Below are positions 25,807 to 34,119 of a stretch of DNA of 50,654 nucleotides, in pieces; positions within the stretch are counted from its first letter, which is position 1; each line of letters opens with the position of its first letter. The stretch covers positions 1-50,654 of the forward strand of contig JAZUOO010000055.1 in the NCBI GenBank assembly GCA_045604705.1. The letters are read 5' to 3'. The notes beneath the pieces were generated by a model. It saw only the letters and a program-made list of their open reading frames with translations. It had not been told where the DNA came from and made no database searches. The stretch comes from SIG622 sp045604705. Its GTDB lineage: Bacteria > Bacillota > Clostridia > Oscillospirales > CAG-382. The translations under genes were made by a program, and so were the position numbers.

Positions 25807-26466
25807 CTAATAATGATCGACATACCTGTCATTCACCGCAACAGTACAAAGAACACACTCCTTGACACCTGCTCTGAATACAAGATCACGAAGCACAAGA
25901 AGCGTGGAGCCTGTGGTTGTGACGTCATCCACAACGATAAGCTTCTCGGGAATGGGAACATTCTCTTTAAGACTGAACAACCCTCTTACGTTTTCAGCCC
26001 TTCCTGCGGAGCCAAGCTTCTTCTGCTCGTCAGCAAACGGGTACCTCTTGAATAAAGATACCACCCTGTCGGTATCATCATCAAAAAGACGAACCGCAAG
26101 AAAATCTGCAATCTCCTTTGACTGATCAAAACGCTTTTTAATAAAAGTAATTGGATTTCTCGGCGCATATGTTATATAAAAATCTGCCAATTTGTCGTAA
26201 AGCTCAACCTCACGTAGCTTTTCTTCAATCAACGAAGCGGCATAGTCAAAGACATACGGATCATTGTTGTCTTTCATGTAGTGAATGAGCTTCCTCGCCT
26301 GTTCCGTTCTGTAAGAGATTGCCGAAACGATTAAAGAGGAATCCGACGGTGGGTAATATTTCAACCGATATTCACAGTGGGAACACAAGATCTCACTCTT
26401 TCCTCTCACCGCCTTGCCGCAGTAAATACAGCCATATCCGAATAGTTTTACAAGTGTGTTAAGCAT
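25807..26466 (-). CDS. comF: ComF-family phosphoribosyltransferase-like protein
   Basis: 219 residues from the ATG at 26466; a TTG four codons upstream is the only alternative and neither has a strong ribosome binding site. Two Cys pairs in the first 30 residues (CIYCGKAV and CSHCEYRL) form the N-terminal zinc finger, and the Rossmann-like phosphoribosyltransferase domain carries the PRPP-loop motif LIVVDDVTTTGSTL. An RFDQSKEIADFLA-type segment is conserved as in ComFC. ComFC is needed for natural transformation in Gram-positive and other bacteria, probably at the step where single-stranded DNA enters the cytosol. comFA is not adjacent here. Confidence 0.85.
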   Translation of the reverse strand: MLNTLVKLFGYGCIYCGKAVRGKSEILCSHCEYRLKYYPPSDSSLIVSAISYRTEQARKLIHYMKDNNDPYVFDYAASLIEEKLREVELYDKLADFYITYAPRNPITFIKKRFDQSKEIADFLAVRLFDDDTDRVVSLFKRYPFADEQKKLGSAGRAENVRGLFSLKENVPIPEKLIVVDDVTTTGSTLLVLRDLVFRAGVKECVLCTVAVNDRYVDHY

Positions 26467-26579
26467 GATACTGTCCAAATCGTAATGTTATTGTAATTAT
26501 TATACCCAATAATTTATATCTTGTCAAGTATTGTTATTGTCAATTGTTTATTATTAAATTACAAAAAAGTTTTTTTCTA

Positions 26580-26608
26580 TTGCATTTTTTGTTTCTTTGT
26601 GATATTAT
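26580..26608 (+). promoter_or_regulatory. Promoter of the sodium symporter gene
   Basis: TTGCAT (26580-26585), 17-bp spacer, TATTAT (26603-26608). Confidence 0.7.
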
Positions 26609-26661
26609 ATAAACAAACTTAATCCGTTTTATGCGGAAATATATTTTAAGGAGAGGTTCTT

Positions 26662-28053
26662 ATGAATAATCAAAGAGAAAAGCTTGGTTCAAGACTGGGC
26701 TTCATTCTGCTCAGTGCAGGATGTGCAATCGGTCTCGGTAACGTATGGAAGTTTCCGTGGCTTGTAGGACAGAACGGTGGAGCGTTCTTCGTTCTAATTT
26801 ATCTTATTTTCCTTGTTGCAATGGGTATTCCGATTATGACAATGGAGTTTGCGGTGGGTCGTGCGGCTCAGAAATCGCCTGCGAGAATGTACCATGCGGT
26901 GACACCCGAAAAGAAAGGTTGGAGAATCCACGGTTACGCTTCGCTTGTCGGCGTTATTTTGCTCATGATGTTCTACACTATGGTTGCAGGTTGGATGATT
27001 TACTATTTCGTTGAAACTGTCAATGGTTGCTTTGTAGGTCTTGACAGTGCAACTGTCGGTGCAAAGTTCGGAAGCTTTACCGGCGACTGGCTTTCCATGG
27101 CATTCTACATGATTGTTGTTACGATTGTCTGCTTTGCAATTCTTTCCATAGGCGTTCAGAAGGGTCTTGAAAGAGTTACAAAGTATATGATGATTGCCCT
27201 TCTTGCGATTATGATATTCCTTGCATTCTATACCATTTCGCTTGATGGCGGTGTAGACGGTCTTAAATTCTATCTTGTTCCCAATGTTGCTTCCTTTATG
27301 GAAGATCCCCTTAGTGTTATTGTTGCTGCCATGAATCAGGCATTCTTTACGCTCAGTATCGGTATCGGTTCAATGGCTATTTTCGGAAGCTACATAAACA
27401 AGGACAGAGCTCTTATGGGCGAAGCTGTCAATGTTGCGGTGCTTGATACATTTGTTGCCATCACTGCAGGTCTCATTATTTTCCCTGCGTGCTTTGCTCT
27501 TAACAACGGAAACGTTGATGCAGGTCCGCCCCTTATTTTCATTACTCTTTCCAATGTATTTGCACAGATGGGACCAATTCTCGGAAGAGTTGTCGGTGGA
27601 TTCTTCTTTCTGTTCCTTTCCTTTGCTGCGCTTTCCACCGTTCTTGCTGTATTCGAAGCAATTCTTGCCTGCATTATGGAAATGACAGGCTGGTCAAGAA
27701 AGAGGACCTGTTTTATCGGTTGTATCGGTATGATTATTCTTGCTATGCCTGCGGTACTCGGTTTCAATGTTCTTTCTCATATTAATCTCATGGGCGTTGA
27801 CGGCAAGAACATTATGGACTTTGAGGACTTTATAGTTTCCAACTGTCTGCTTCCTCTCGGTTCTCTTGTGTTTGTGCTTTACTGTACATGGTCAAAGCAT
27901 GGATGGGGCTGGAAGAAGTTTACGGAAGAAGCTAACACCGGTAAGGGTCTGAAGGTTCCCGGATGGCTTTACGGTTACTGCAAGTTTATTCTTCCGATTG
28001 TAATTCTTTTCCTCTTCGGGTTTGGAATTTACAGTACTTTCTTTGCAAAGTAA
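26662..28053 (+). CDS. Neurotransmitter:sodium symporter family transporter
   Basis: 463 residues and about 12 membrane helices with the LeuT fold. The family signature is at the N-terminus: SRLGFILLSAGCAIGLGNVWKFP, where unwound helix 1 binds Na+ and substrate, then GGAFFVLIYLIFL and GIPIMTMEFAVGRAAQ. Helix 6 to 8 motifs include MNQAFFTLSIGIGSMAIFGSY and SFAALSTVLAVFEAI. Bacterial relatives take up amino acids such as Leu, Trp or Tyr with sodium; the substrate cannot be read here. Ribosome binding site AAGGAGAGG. Single-gene transcription unit. Confidence 0.94.
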   Translation: MNNQREKLGSRLGFILLSAGCAIGLGNVWKFPWLVGQNGGAFFVLIYLIFLVAMGIPIMTMEFAVGRAAQKSPARMYHAVTPEKKGWRIHGYASLVGVILLMMFYTMVAGWMIYYFVETVNGCFVGLDSATVGAKFGSFTGDWLSMAFYMIVVTIVCFAILSIGVQKGLERVTKYMMIALLAIMIFLAFYTISLDGGVDGLKFYLVPNVASFMEDPLSVIVAAMNQAFFTLSIGIGSMAIFGSYINKDRALMGEAVNVAVLDTFVAITAGLIIFPACFALNNGNVDAGPPLIFITLSNVFAQMGPILGRVVGGFFFLFLSFAALSTVLAVFEAILACIMEMTGWSRKRTCFIGCIGMIILAMPAVLGFNVLSHINLMGVDGKNIMDFEDFIVSNCLLPLGSLVFVLYCTWSKHGWGWKKFTEEANTGKGLKVPGWLYGYCKFILPIVILFLFGFGIYSTFFAK

Positions 28054-28115
28054 AAAAAGTATATCCCATCGTTTGACATAATGTTTCCCCTGTCAAGCGG
28101 ACAGACCAAAAGTAT

Positions 28116-28505
28116 TTAAAAGGAATAGATTCTTATATCTCCCCCTGTCGTATGGCAGGGGGAGTTTTCCATCATATGGCGGTGGAGAAATAGTGCTCGC
28201 ATGGTATCATACAATTGAACGTTTTCGATAGCGATGTGTGTGCTAAAAAATGATGTAATTTTAAATATCATAAAAAAGCGTTTCTCGGCTAATGAACCTT
28301 TTAAAATATACCATATTACCCATTCTCGCAGTGATTTTTGATCACGTACTCCATATTTTTCATATTCCGCATAAGCTTCTTTTTCACATAAGCTTCTTTT
28401 CCACGCAGGGTAATCTGTTACTGCCTGTAATTTTGCTGAATATTTCTTGTTCGTCCGGGCATAAAAACGTCCCCTTAGCGTAGTCTTGAATTTTTTGTTT
28501 TCCAA
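28116..28505 (-). other. Degenerate or spurious open frame, possible gene remnant
   Basis: An open frame of 129 codons that begins with TTG, without ribosome binding site, only three codons after a stop. Its first 70 residues (for example LRGRFYARTNKKYSAKLQ and CEKEAYAEYEKYGVRDQKS) have the Lys/Glu/Tyr-rich composition of real protein. The remainder runs through a terminator hairpin at 28139-28170 and looks non-coding. A 17-bp near-duplication (CATAAGCTTCTTTTTC, about 28367-28400) lies inside it. I do not recognise a family. Confidence 0.3.
28139..28170 (+). terminator. Terminator of the sodium symporter gene
   Basis: Perfect 9-bp stem CTCCCCCTG/CAGGGGGAG with an 8-nt loop, followed by TTTT. 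Confidence 0.75.
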
Positions 28506-28522
28506 GTGTCTACTCTAAGGGG
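28471..28522. repeat. Imperfect inverted repeat
   Basis: CCCCTTAGCGTAG (28471-28483) and CTACTCTAAGGGG (28510-28522) are inverted copies with one mismatch, 26 bp apart; CTTG and CAAG in the spacer can extend the stem. It lies at the start of the unrecognised frame at 28116-28505. Confidence 0.6.
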
Positions 28523-28644
28523 ATTATATAATTTTGGATTCTGTCGGAGATTTGATTTACGGTCTTTGCAAGAGCATTGACGGGATATTTTAAAAATGCT
28601 TTGATTTTAAGAATTACACAAAAATGATTTTGCAATAAGAAAAA

Positions 28645-30063
28645 TCATATAGCCTTATCACATTCATGTATCATCAGTGCAATAATTTTAATTGCCTCAA
28701 TATACTGATTAATTCTCAAAATCTCATCGCTTTGATGGGCACCTCCGTGTCCTGCGGGAAGCTCAGGGATGTCATTTTTGATGTAGCCTGCCTGTGTACC
28801 CACGCTGAAGGCATTTGTGAGATGCCTTGCGTATGTGCCTCCACCCATGTAGAAGCCTTTGGCGTCCTTGTCTCCGGAAAGCTCGGTGTATACCTTTTCA
28901 AGGCTCTTTGCTATTTTATTGTCTCTCGGGATTGCAAAACCTGCTTTGTTCTCGTGAATGTATGACTTGGGATATTTTGCAATTATTCTGTTTTCAAGCT
29001 CCTTTGCTGAGATACCCGTTCCGTATCTTATATCGAGAGCGATGTTGGGAACGCCGTCCTCAAGGGTACATATTCCGTTTACGCTTGTAAGTCTTCCGAA
29101 ACAGTCGTCGCAGCAGGCAATACCCAGCCTTTCACCGTAGAAATCACCGGTAATGGACTCAATTTCACGAAGGATTTTTCTGTCATTTTCACACAGAGCA
29201 CTGCACTCGCAAAGAGCCTTTGATGCAACCTGTGCAGCGTTTATTCCGCCCTCGGGGGTTGCGGCGTGTTTGGGAATACCTGCGGCATTTACGATAACGG
29301 AGGTTGCATCCCTACTTACCGTGAGGTATTTGTTATCCTTGGTTATTTCCGAAATTTCATTATAGAGAGTGTCGCTGTATCTGATTTTGATATTCAGTTT
29401 ATCAAGCATGATATTATAGGCTGTGCCGCCGGAAAAATCTGTTATATCAATAAATTTTCCGTCAGGTATTATGTGTGCACGGCAGATTCCCTTTTCACCG
29501 AAAGATACGGGAAAATCCGCATCGGGAACGAGGCTTACATCCGGTATTTTATTTTCTTTTGCGTACTGTTCTATATCTGCCATGCCGCATTCCTCATTTG
29601 AGCCGAGAAATACAGAGATTTTGTTTTTCGGTGCAAGTCCCACCTCACACAACAGCTTTACCGCATATATCGCAATTACAACGCCTGATTTATTGTCCTC
29701 AACTCCTCTGCCTATAAGGACATCGCCCATTCTTTTTGGTTCAAAGGGCTTTGTGTATATCCAATCCTCCGGCGATACGGGAACGACGTCTGTGTGGGTG
29801 AAGATGCCTATGGTCTTATTGCCGTTACCGAATTGTGCAAGACCGTAGCTTCCGCCACTGCTTACCTTTGCACAAAAGCCGTGCCTGTTCATGAGCTCAA
29901 CTGCTGCGTCAAGACATCTGCGGCAAGGCTTGCCAAAGGGTGCACCGTCTGCAGCTTTTTCCATTATTGATGGATATTTTGCAAGGTCGAGAATGGCGTT
30001 GAGTATTTCGTCCTTATGCTCTGCAAGGTGTTTGTCCATTTTATCTGTGATGTTGGTGTACAT
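28645..30063 (-). CDS. M20-family dipeptidase (PepV-like)
   Basis: 472 residues, the size of PepV/Sapep zinc dipeptidases. Metal ligands are visible in IGIFTHTDVVPVSPEDW (His and Asp), GRGVEDNKSGVV (bridging Asp), the general-base pair in LGSNEECGMADIEQY, and PDADFPVSFGEKG. The C-terminal GHGGAHQSDE gives the last metal-binding His. The lid domain between about 185 and 375 includes KHAATPEGGINAA. It probably hydrolyses imported dipeptides in the cytosol. Ribosome binding site GAAAGG precedes the ATG; monocistronic. Confidence 0.92.
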   Translation of the reverse strand: MYTNITDKMDKHLAEHKDEILNAILDLAKYPSIMEKAADGAPFGKPCRRCLDAAVELMNRHGFCAKVSSGGSYGLAQFGNGNKTIGIFTHTDVVPVSPEDWIYTKPFEPKRMGDVLIGRGVEDNKSGVVIAIYAVKLLCEVGLAPKNKISVFLGSNEECGMADIEQYAKENKIPDVSLVPDADFPVSFGEKGICRAHIIPDGKFIDITDFSGGTAYNIMLDKLNIKIRYSDTLYNEISEITKDNKYLTVSRDATSVIVNAAGIPKHAATPEGGINAAQVASKALCECSALCENDRKILREIESITGDFYGERLGIACCDDCFGRLTSVNGICTLEDGVPNIALDIRYGTGISAKELENRIIAKYPKSYIHENKAGFAIPRDNKIAKSLEKVYTELSGDKDAKGFYMGGGTYARHLTNAFSVGTQAGYIKNDIPELPAGHGGAHQSDEILRINQYIEAIKIIALMIHECDKAI

Positions 30064-30145
30064 TGGTTTTTTCCTTTCGTATGTGTCGGTGTTTTGGAGT
30101 GTGTTTTGGTGTGATGTACAAATACTCCTTATTTTATCATCTCAT

Positions 30146-30174
30146 ATTTTAAACCTTTTCAGGCTTGTTGTCAA
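30146..30174 (-). promoter_or_regulatory. Promoter of the PepV-like gene
   Basis: On the minus strand TTGACA (30174-30169), 17-bp spacer, TAAAAT (30151-30146). Confidence 0.75.
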
Positions 30175-30276
30175 TAGGAACATGGCAGAAAAGTGATGCA
30201 TATTTCTTATTTTTGCATAAAAATATTCATAAAGATATGCTATACTTAAAATAGCTTTCGTGTGGAGGCGACAACA

Positions 30277-30590
30277 ATGCCCCTTATACTTATAAGAAAC
30301 CATATAATGAAAATGCAGATTGATGCAGTTGTCAATGACGAAAAAAACACTGCTCGGAGAGGGCGGGATTGACGGAGCAATTAACTCAGCCGCAGGAAAA
30401 AGGCTTCTTGAAAAACGCATGACTTTCGGCGGATGTGAAACCGGACAGGTAAGAATTACAATCGGATATAATCTATCTGCGAATATATAATTCATACCTA
30501 GGACTCGTTTGGAACGGTGGCGTAGTGAACGAAGTAAATCTTCTTTACGGGTGTCATCTGAATTCCTTTTTGGTAACGGGTTTGTTGTTC
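30277..30590 (+). pseudogene. Macrodomain protein (ADP-ribose hydrolase family), frameshifted
   Basis: A ribosome binding site (GGAGG, 30263-30267) and ATG at 30277 begin MPLILIRNHIMKMQIDAVVN, the standard start of YmdB/MacroD-type macrodomains. The frame then shifts: the next frame reads KTLLGEGGIDGAINSAAGKR, LLEKRMTFGGCETGQVRIT and GYNLSANI before a stop, and a further shift gives LVWNGGVVNEVNLLYGCHLNS. These pieces follow the family order (G-G-G-V-D-x-A-I-H, GGCxTGxA, GYNLPAxYVIHT, GPVWxGG..NE). At least two frameshifts and the missing end show that it is inactive. Intact homologues remove ADP-ribose or O-acetyl-ADP-ribose modifications. Confidence 0.88.
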
Positions 30591-30671
30591 AAAATTAACG
30601 ATTTTTCTTTTTACTTCTTTTTAAGTGAGTTTTTAGAGGTTATCAATTTTTAATTATATTTAGGATGTGCT

Positions 30672-31526
30672 ATGAAAAAAGGACTTATTCTCGAGGGCGG
30701 TGCAATGCGTGGACTTTTCACTGCCGGAATACTTGATGTTTTTCTTGAAAATAAAATAAAATTTGACGGACTTGTGGGTGTTTCTGCGGGGGCTGTTTTC
30801 GGATGTAATTACAAGTCGGGACAAACAGGGAGAACACTCAGATACAACCTGAAATACTGTCGTGACAAAAGGTATTGCTCATTCAGGAATCTATTGCTTA
30901 CCGGCGATATGTATGCGAAAAAATTTTGTTATTATGACATTCCCGAAAAACTTGATGTTTTTGACAAAGAGGCTTATAATAATAATCCCATGAAGTTTTA
31001 TGCTGTTGCAACGGACGTTGAAACGGGAAAGCCCGTATATAAGAGCTTTGATAAGGCAGACGGAGATTTTACAGAGTTTTTGAGAGCTTCTGCGTCCATG
31101 CCCTTTGTTTCGAGAGTTGTTGAGACTTCGGGGTATAAGATGCTTGACGGAGGTATATCCGATTCTGTTCCGCTTGAATTCTTTGAAAAAGAGGGATATA
31201 ACAGAAATGTTGTCATCACCACAAGGGAGAAGGGATATGTCAAGGAAAAGAATCCTCTTTCATGGCTTGGCGGCATAATGCTTCGAAAATACCCAAACAT
31301 GAGAAAAGCAATAGAGACCCGTCATGAAATGTATAATAAGCAGATGAAGTATATTGAAGAGAGAGAAAAAACGGGAGAGGTTCTTGTTCTTCGTCCCGAG
31401 ATGCCGCTGGAGCTGAAGCACGCGGAGCATGACAGTATAAAACTTCAAATAGCGTATGATACCGGGCGTGAGCTTGCGCTGAAAAAACTCCCTGAGATTA
31501 AAAAGTTCCTTGAAACAGAGAAGTAA
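30672..31526 (+). CDS. Patatin-like phospholipase family protein
   Basis: 284 residues, intact catalytic dyad. The oxyanion-hole motif is GLILEGGAMRGLFTAGILD (residues 4-22), the nucleophile Ser is in GLVGVSAGAVFG (about 34-45), and the catalytic Asp is in MLDGGISDSVP (about 156). This is the YjjU-like branch, which runs about 280-290 residues and lacks a signal peptide or membrane span, so it should be a cytosolic lipid acyl hydrolase. The ribosome binding site AGGATG is modest. It ends before a strong terminator. The broken macrodomain gene lies just upstream on the same strand. Confidence 0.92.
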   Translation: MKKGLILEGGAMRGLFTAGILDVFLENKIKFDGLVGVSAGAVFGCNYKSGQTGRTLRYNLKYCRDKRYCSFRNLLLTGDMYAKKFCYYDIPEKLDVFDKEAYNNNPMKFYAVATDVETGKPVYKSFDKADGDFTEFLRASASMPFVSRVVETSGYKMLDGGISDSVPLEFFEKEGYNRNVVITTREKGYVKEKNPLSWLGGIMLRKYPNMRKAIETRHEMYNKQMKYIEEREKTGEVLVLRPEMPLELKHAEHDSIKLQIAYDTGRELALKKLPEIKKFLETEK

Positions 31527-31586
31527 ATCAATTTTATAAATGTCACTTGTCATGCGACCAAAAAATATATAAAGAGCTATAACAAT

Positions 31587-31623
31587 AACCGTAAGGAAGA
31601 AAGACCTTGCGGTTAAAATTTTT
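31587..31623 (+). terminator. Terminator of the patatin-like gene
   Basis: 10-bp stem AACCGTAAGG/CCTTGCGGTT around loop AAGAAAGA, followed by AAAATTTTTG. Confidence 0.8.
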
Positions 31624-31646
31624 GTATCTGATAAGGAAGAATTGAC

Positions 31647-31808
31647 ATGAGAAATTTTGCAAAGAAAGAACCAAAGGAAGCAAATGCGACAAGGGATAAC
31701 GTCCTCTGCAAGCTTGTGTCTATCTTTGGCAGAAGCGGTTACGGTTTTAGAAGCTACCGCCCGATACGTGCAAATTGGAAAAAGGATACTGAAAAGGATT
31801 ACATATAA
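31647..31808 (+). CDS. Small basic protein of 53 residues, unknown
   Basis: A 53-codon frame from ATG 31647 to TAA 31806-31808, preceded by an AAGGAAG ribosome binding site at normal spacing. It starts MRNFAKKEPKEANATRDNV and ends SYRPIRANWKKDTEKDYI, with one Cys, many basic and aromatic residues, and no membrane span. It lies between two terminators, one for the patatin gene and one at 31832-31871, so it would be its own short transcript, although I see no clear promoter. No family recognised. Confidence 0.5.
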   Translation: MRNFAKKEPKEANATRDNVLCKLVSIFGRSGYGFRSYRPIRANWKKDTEKDYI

Positions 31809-31831
31809 AGGGGTAAAAAGTAAACAAGTAA

Positions 31832-31871
31832 AACCGGAGAGCCGTTCAATGACTCCCCGGTTGATTTTTAT
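31832..31871 (+). terminator. Bidirectional terminator between the small ORF and the dockerin gene
   Basis: AACCGGAGAG/CTCCCCGGTT stem (one mismatch) with an 11-nt loop, then GATTTTTATT. On the minus strand it is followed by a T-rich run, so it can serve the convergent gene too. Confidence 0.75.
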
Positions 31872-31877
31872 TATGAG

Positions 31878-33344
31878 CTATTCAGCTGCGGTTTCCTGCT
31901 CAGCTTCGTAATTCGCTCTTATAGATTGGAAAATATCGAAAAGGTCTTTTGTTGAGATTGTATTGTCGCTGTTGATGTCTGCTATTATACCGCCATTAGA
32001 AAGACCGGTGATTCCCTGTGCGATATACTGTGCGAGTGCTTTTATATCCTTGGCGTCTATTGTATTATCGCTGTTCATGTCACCGTAGAAATTATAGTTG
32101 TATCCGCTGTTTGCAAAGTATTCCAACAAACTGCTGTTGTTATCCTTTTTTATAATAAGTGTTTTACCTTCGCTGCTTCCGAATGCCGTGGGTGCAAACG
32201 CTTCAATACTTGCGGGTAAGGTTATATATGAAAAATTGAGATCTCCGTAACCACCATTTGCGATGGTTTTTACCTTGTCCGGGATTCTGTAGTAATCTAA
32301 ATTGCTGTCTTCATAGTAATCGTCAATGGAGCAGTTCCAGAATGATCCTGCGTTTACGTTTGTAATGACACCTACATCAAGATTACGAAGCTTTTTAGTG
32401 TTCCAGAATGCACATTCACCGATTGATGTAAGATTGCTCTGTGCAGTACCTGTGTTTTTGAAATTTACAAGCTCGGAGCAATTTGTGAAAGAACAGAAAC
32501 CTATACTTGTAAGTCCGCCTTCATATTCAACGTTTTTAAGAGCACTACAACCTGCAAATGCCATGTCACCGACCTTTGTACAGGATGCGGGAAGTGAAAT
32601 GGATTCAAGGCTTCTGCAGCCGTAAAATGCATTGCTGCCGACAGTCATGACAGTTGCGGGGAGACTTACGCTTACAACATCTGAGTTCAAGAAGGCATCT
32701 GCAATACCGAGAGTGTCGGTGGGAACGATAACATCGGTAGAGGAACCGATATACTTCACAAGTACCTTTCCGAACATTACGAAGTCGTCGGTCGAAGCAG
32801 CTGTTTTATTATCCATATAAGGGGTGAGACCGAAAACGGAGGAACCTACATCGGTAAGTACTGTCTGATGTGTATCATAATTAACAGTGGTTAAATTCTG
32901 ACAGTAATAGAAAGTGTTGCTTCCTATGGTTGTAATGCTTGAGGTTGTCGGCAAAATAACCGTGGTAAGATTCGGACAATATGAGAAACAATTTTCGCCG
33001 ATCTCAATGAGATTTTCGGCATTTTCCAGATTCAGCGTTCTGATTGTTTGGTTCCCGTTACCTACACCGTCGGCAATTGTGGTTATTCTGTAAACATCAT
33101 CGCCATAAGGGATTGTATTTTGAACAGCAATATCTGTCCCGGAGGTTGAAATAGCAATTATCTTTGCAGTCAGTGTGTCAGAATCAATTTCATAGACGAA
33201 ATCTCCGATTGTGGTTTGGACAGTTGCCATAAGCTCCGCATCTTCCGAAAGAGTTGCTCCCGCTTCTCGGGCACTAACGCTTATTGCGGATGTAAATGTC
33301 GAGAGTAGTGCAAGACCGATACATAAAATTTTCTTAAAAGTCAT
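31878..33344 (-). CDS. Secreted BspA-type leucine-rich-repeat protein with C-terminal dockerin
   Basis: 488 residues. Residues 1-26 are a signal peptide (LCIGLALLSTFTSAISVSA). From about 55 to 395 run BspA/LRR_5-type repeats of roughly 23 residues, with the pattern I..IG..AF..C..L..V.LP, for example VGSNAFYGCRSLESISLP and VGDMAFAGCSALKNV. The last 65 residues are a type I dockerin: two EF-hand-like repeats DMNSDNTIDAKDIKALAQYI and DINSDNTISTKDLFDIFQSI, with Asp/Asn at positions 1, 3, 5 and 12 of each calcium loop. Dockerins plug into cohesins on scaffoldins, so this surface protein may join a cellulosome-like assembly. No cohesin gene is in the window. Confidence 0.93.
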   Translation of the reverse strand: MTFKKILCIGLALLSTFTSAISVSAREAGATLSEDAELMATVQTTIGDFVYEIDSDTLTAKIIAISTSGTDIAVQNTIPYGDDVYRITTIADGVGNGNQTIRTLNLENAENLIEIGENCFSYCPNLTTVILPTTSSITTIGSNTFYYCQNLTTVNYDTHQTVLTDVGSSVFGLTPYMDNKTAASTDDFVMFGKVLVKYIGSSTDVIVPTDTLGIADAFLNSDVVSVSLPATVMTVGSNAFYGCRSLESISLPASCTKVGDMAFAGCSALKNVEYEGGLTSIGFCSFTNCSELVNFKNTGTAQSNLTSIGECAFWNTKKLRNLDVGVITNVNAGSFWNCSIDDYYEDSNLDYYRIPDKVKTIANGGYGDLNFSYITLPASIEAFAPTAFGSSEGKTLIIKKDNNSSLLEYFANSGYNYNFYGDMNSDNTIDAKDIKALAQYIAQGITGLSNGGIIADINSDNTISTKDLFDIFQSIRANYEAEQETAAE

Positions 33345-33389
33345 AGCCCCTTACCTTTCAAAAAATAAGTAACCTACTGTGTTATATTA

Positions 33390-33418
33390 ATTTTACTACA
33401 ATTTTTGTTTGTTGTCAA
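33390..33418 (-). promoter_or_regulatory. Promoter of the dockerin-LRR gene
   Basis: On the minus strand TTGACA (33418-33413), 17-bp spacer, TAAAAT (33395-33390). Confidence 0.78.
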
Positions 33419-33498
33419 GAAAAAGTCGATTATATGCATTAACAAACAACAAAACAACTGTAAAAAATTTTTTTTAAAGATATTTTTTCATAATATAA

Positions 33499-33527
33499 TT
33501 GAATGACGGCAAAAAAAGTGGTATTAT
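33499..33527 (+). promoter_or_regulatory. Promoter of the YbaK-threonine aldolase genes
   Basis: TTGAAT (33499-33504), 17-bp spacer, TATTAT (33522-33527). Confidence 0.7.
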
Positions 33528-33560
33528 ATTTTTACCATGGACGAAAGAGGTTGATTATAT

Positions 33561-34112
33561 ATGGAACTTAAGCTTGAAAAGGGAAGACCTGTGGATACAT
33601 CGGGTAGGCTTTCTAAAGAAATAAGAGTATACGATTATCTTGACGGGTTGGGAATAGAATATGACAGAGTGGATCACCCTGCTTATGACACGATGCAGGA
33701 CTGTGCCGCAACCGATGAGCTCCTTGGTGTCGGCACGGTGAAAAATCTTCTTTTGTGTAACTCTCAGAAAACGGAGTTTTATATGCTTCTCATGCCTGCG
33801 GATAAGAAGTTTAAGACAAAAGAGCTTTCAAAGCAGATAGGTTCGGCACGTCTTTCCTTTGCAAGCGGTGAGTATATGGAGGAGCTTCTTGATATAACTC
33901 CCGGCTCTCTTACGGTTCTCGGACTTATAAACGATGCCGATAAAAGAGTGCGCTTGCTTATTGACAGGGACGTACAGTCAAGCGAATATATAGTTGTTCA
34001 CCCCTGTATAAATACAACAAGCCTTAAGATAAGGACAAATGATATTATGAAGGTGTTTCTCCCATCGTTACGGAGAGAGCCGATATTTGTCGAGCTTTTT
34101 GGAGAGGACTGA
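33561..34112 (+). CDS. YbaK/ProX-type aminoacyl-tRNA deacylase
   Basis: 183 residues with one YbaK/aminoacyl-tRNA-editing domain. The pattern YDRVDHPAYDTMQDCAA, GTVKNLLLCNSQKTEFYMLL with the conserved Lys of the editing site, and LTVLGLINDADKRVRLLID matches the PrdX/ProXp-ala group. These free-standing enzymes hydrolyse mischarged Ala-tRNA(Pro) and related errors. The ribosome binding site AAAGAGG precedes the ATG. The gene is followed after 7 bp by threonine aldolase; that pairing carries no obvious functional link. Confidence 0.9.
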   Translation: MELKLEKGRPVDTSGRLSKEIRVYDYLDGLGIEYDRVDHPAYDTMQDCAATDELLGVGTVKNLLLCNSQKTEFYMLLMPADKKFKTKELSKQIGSARLSFASGEYMEELLDITPGSLTVLGLINDADKRVRLLIDRDVQSSEYIVVHPCINTTSLKIRTNDIMKVFLPSLRREPIFVELFGED

Positions 34113-34119
34113 GATTTTT

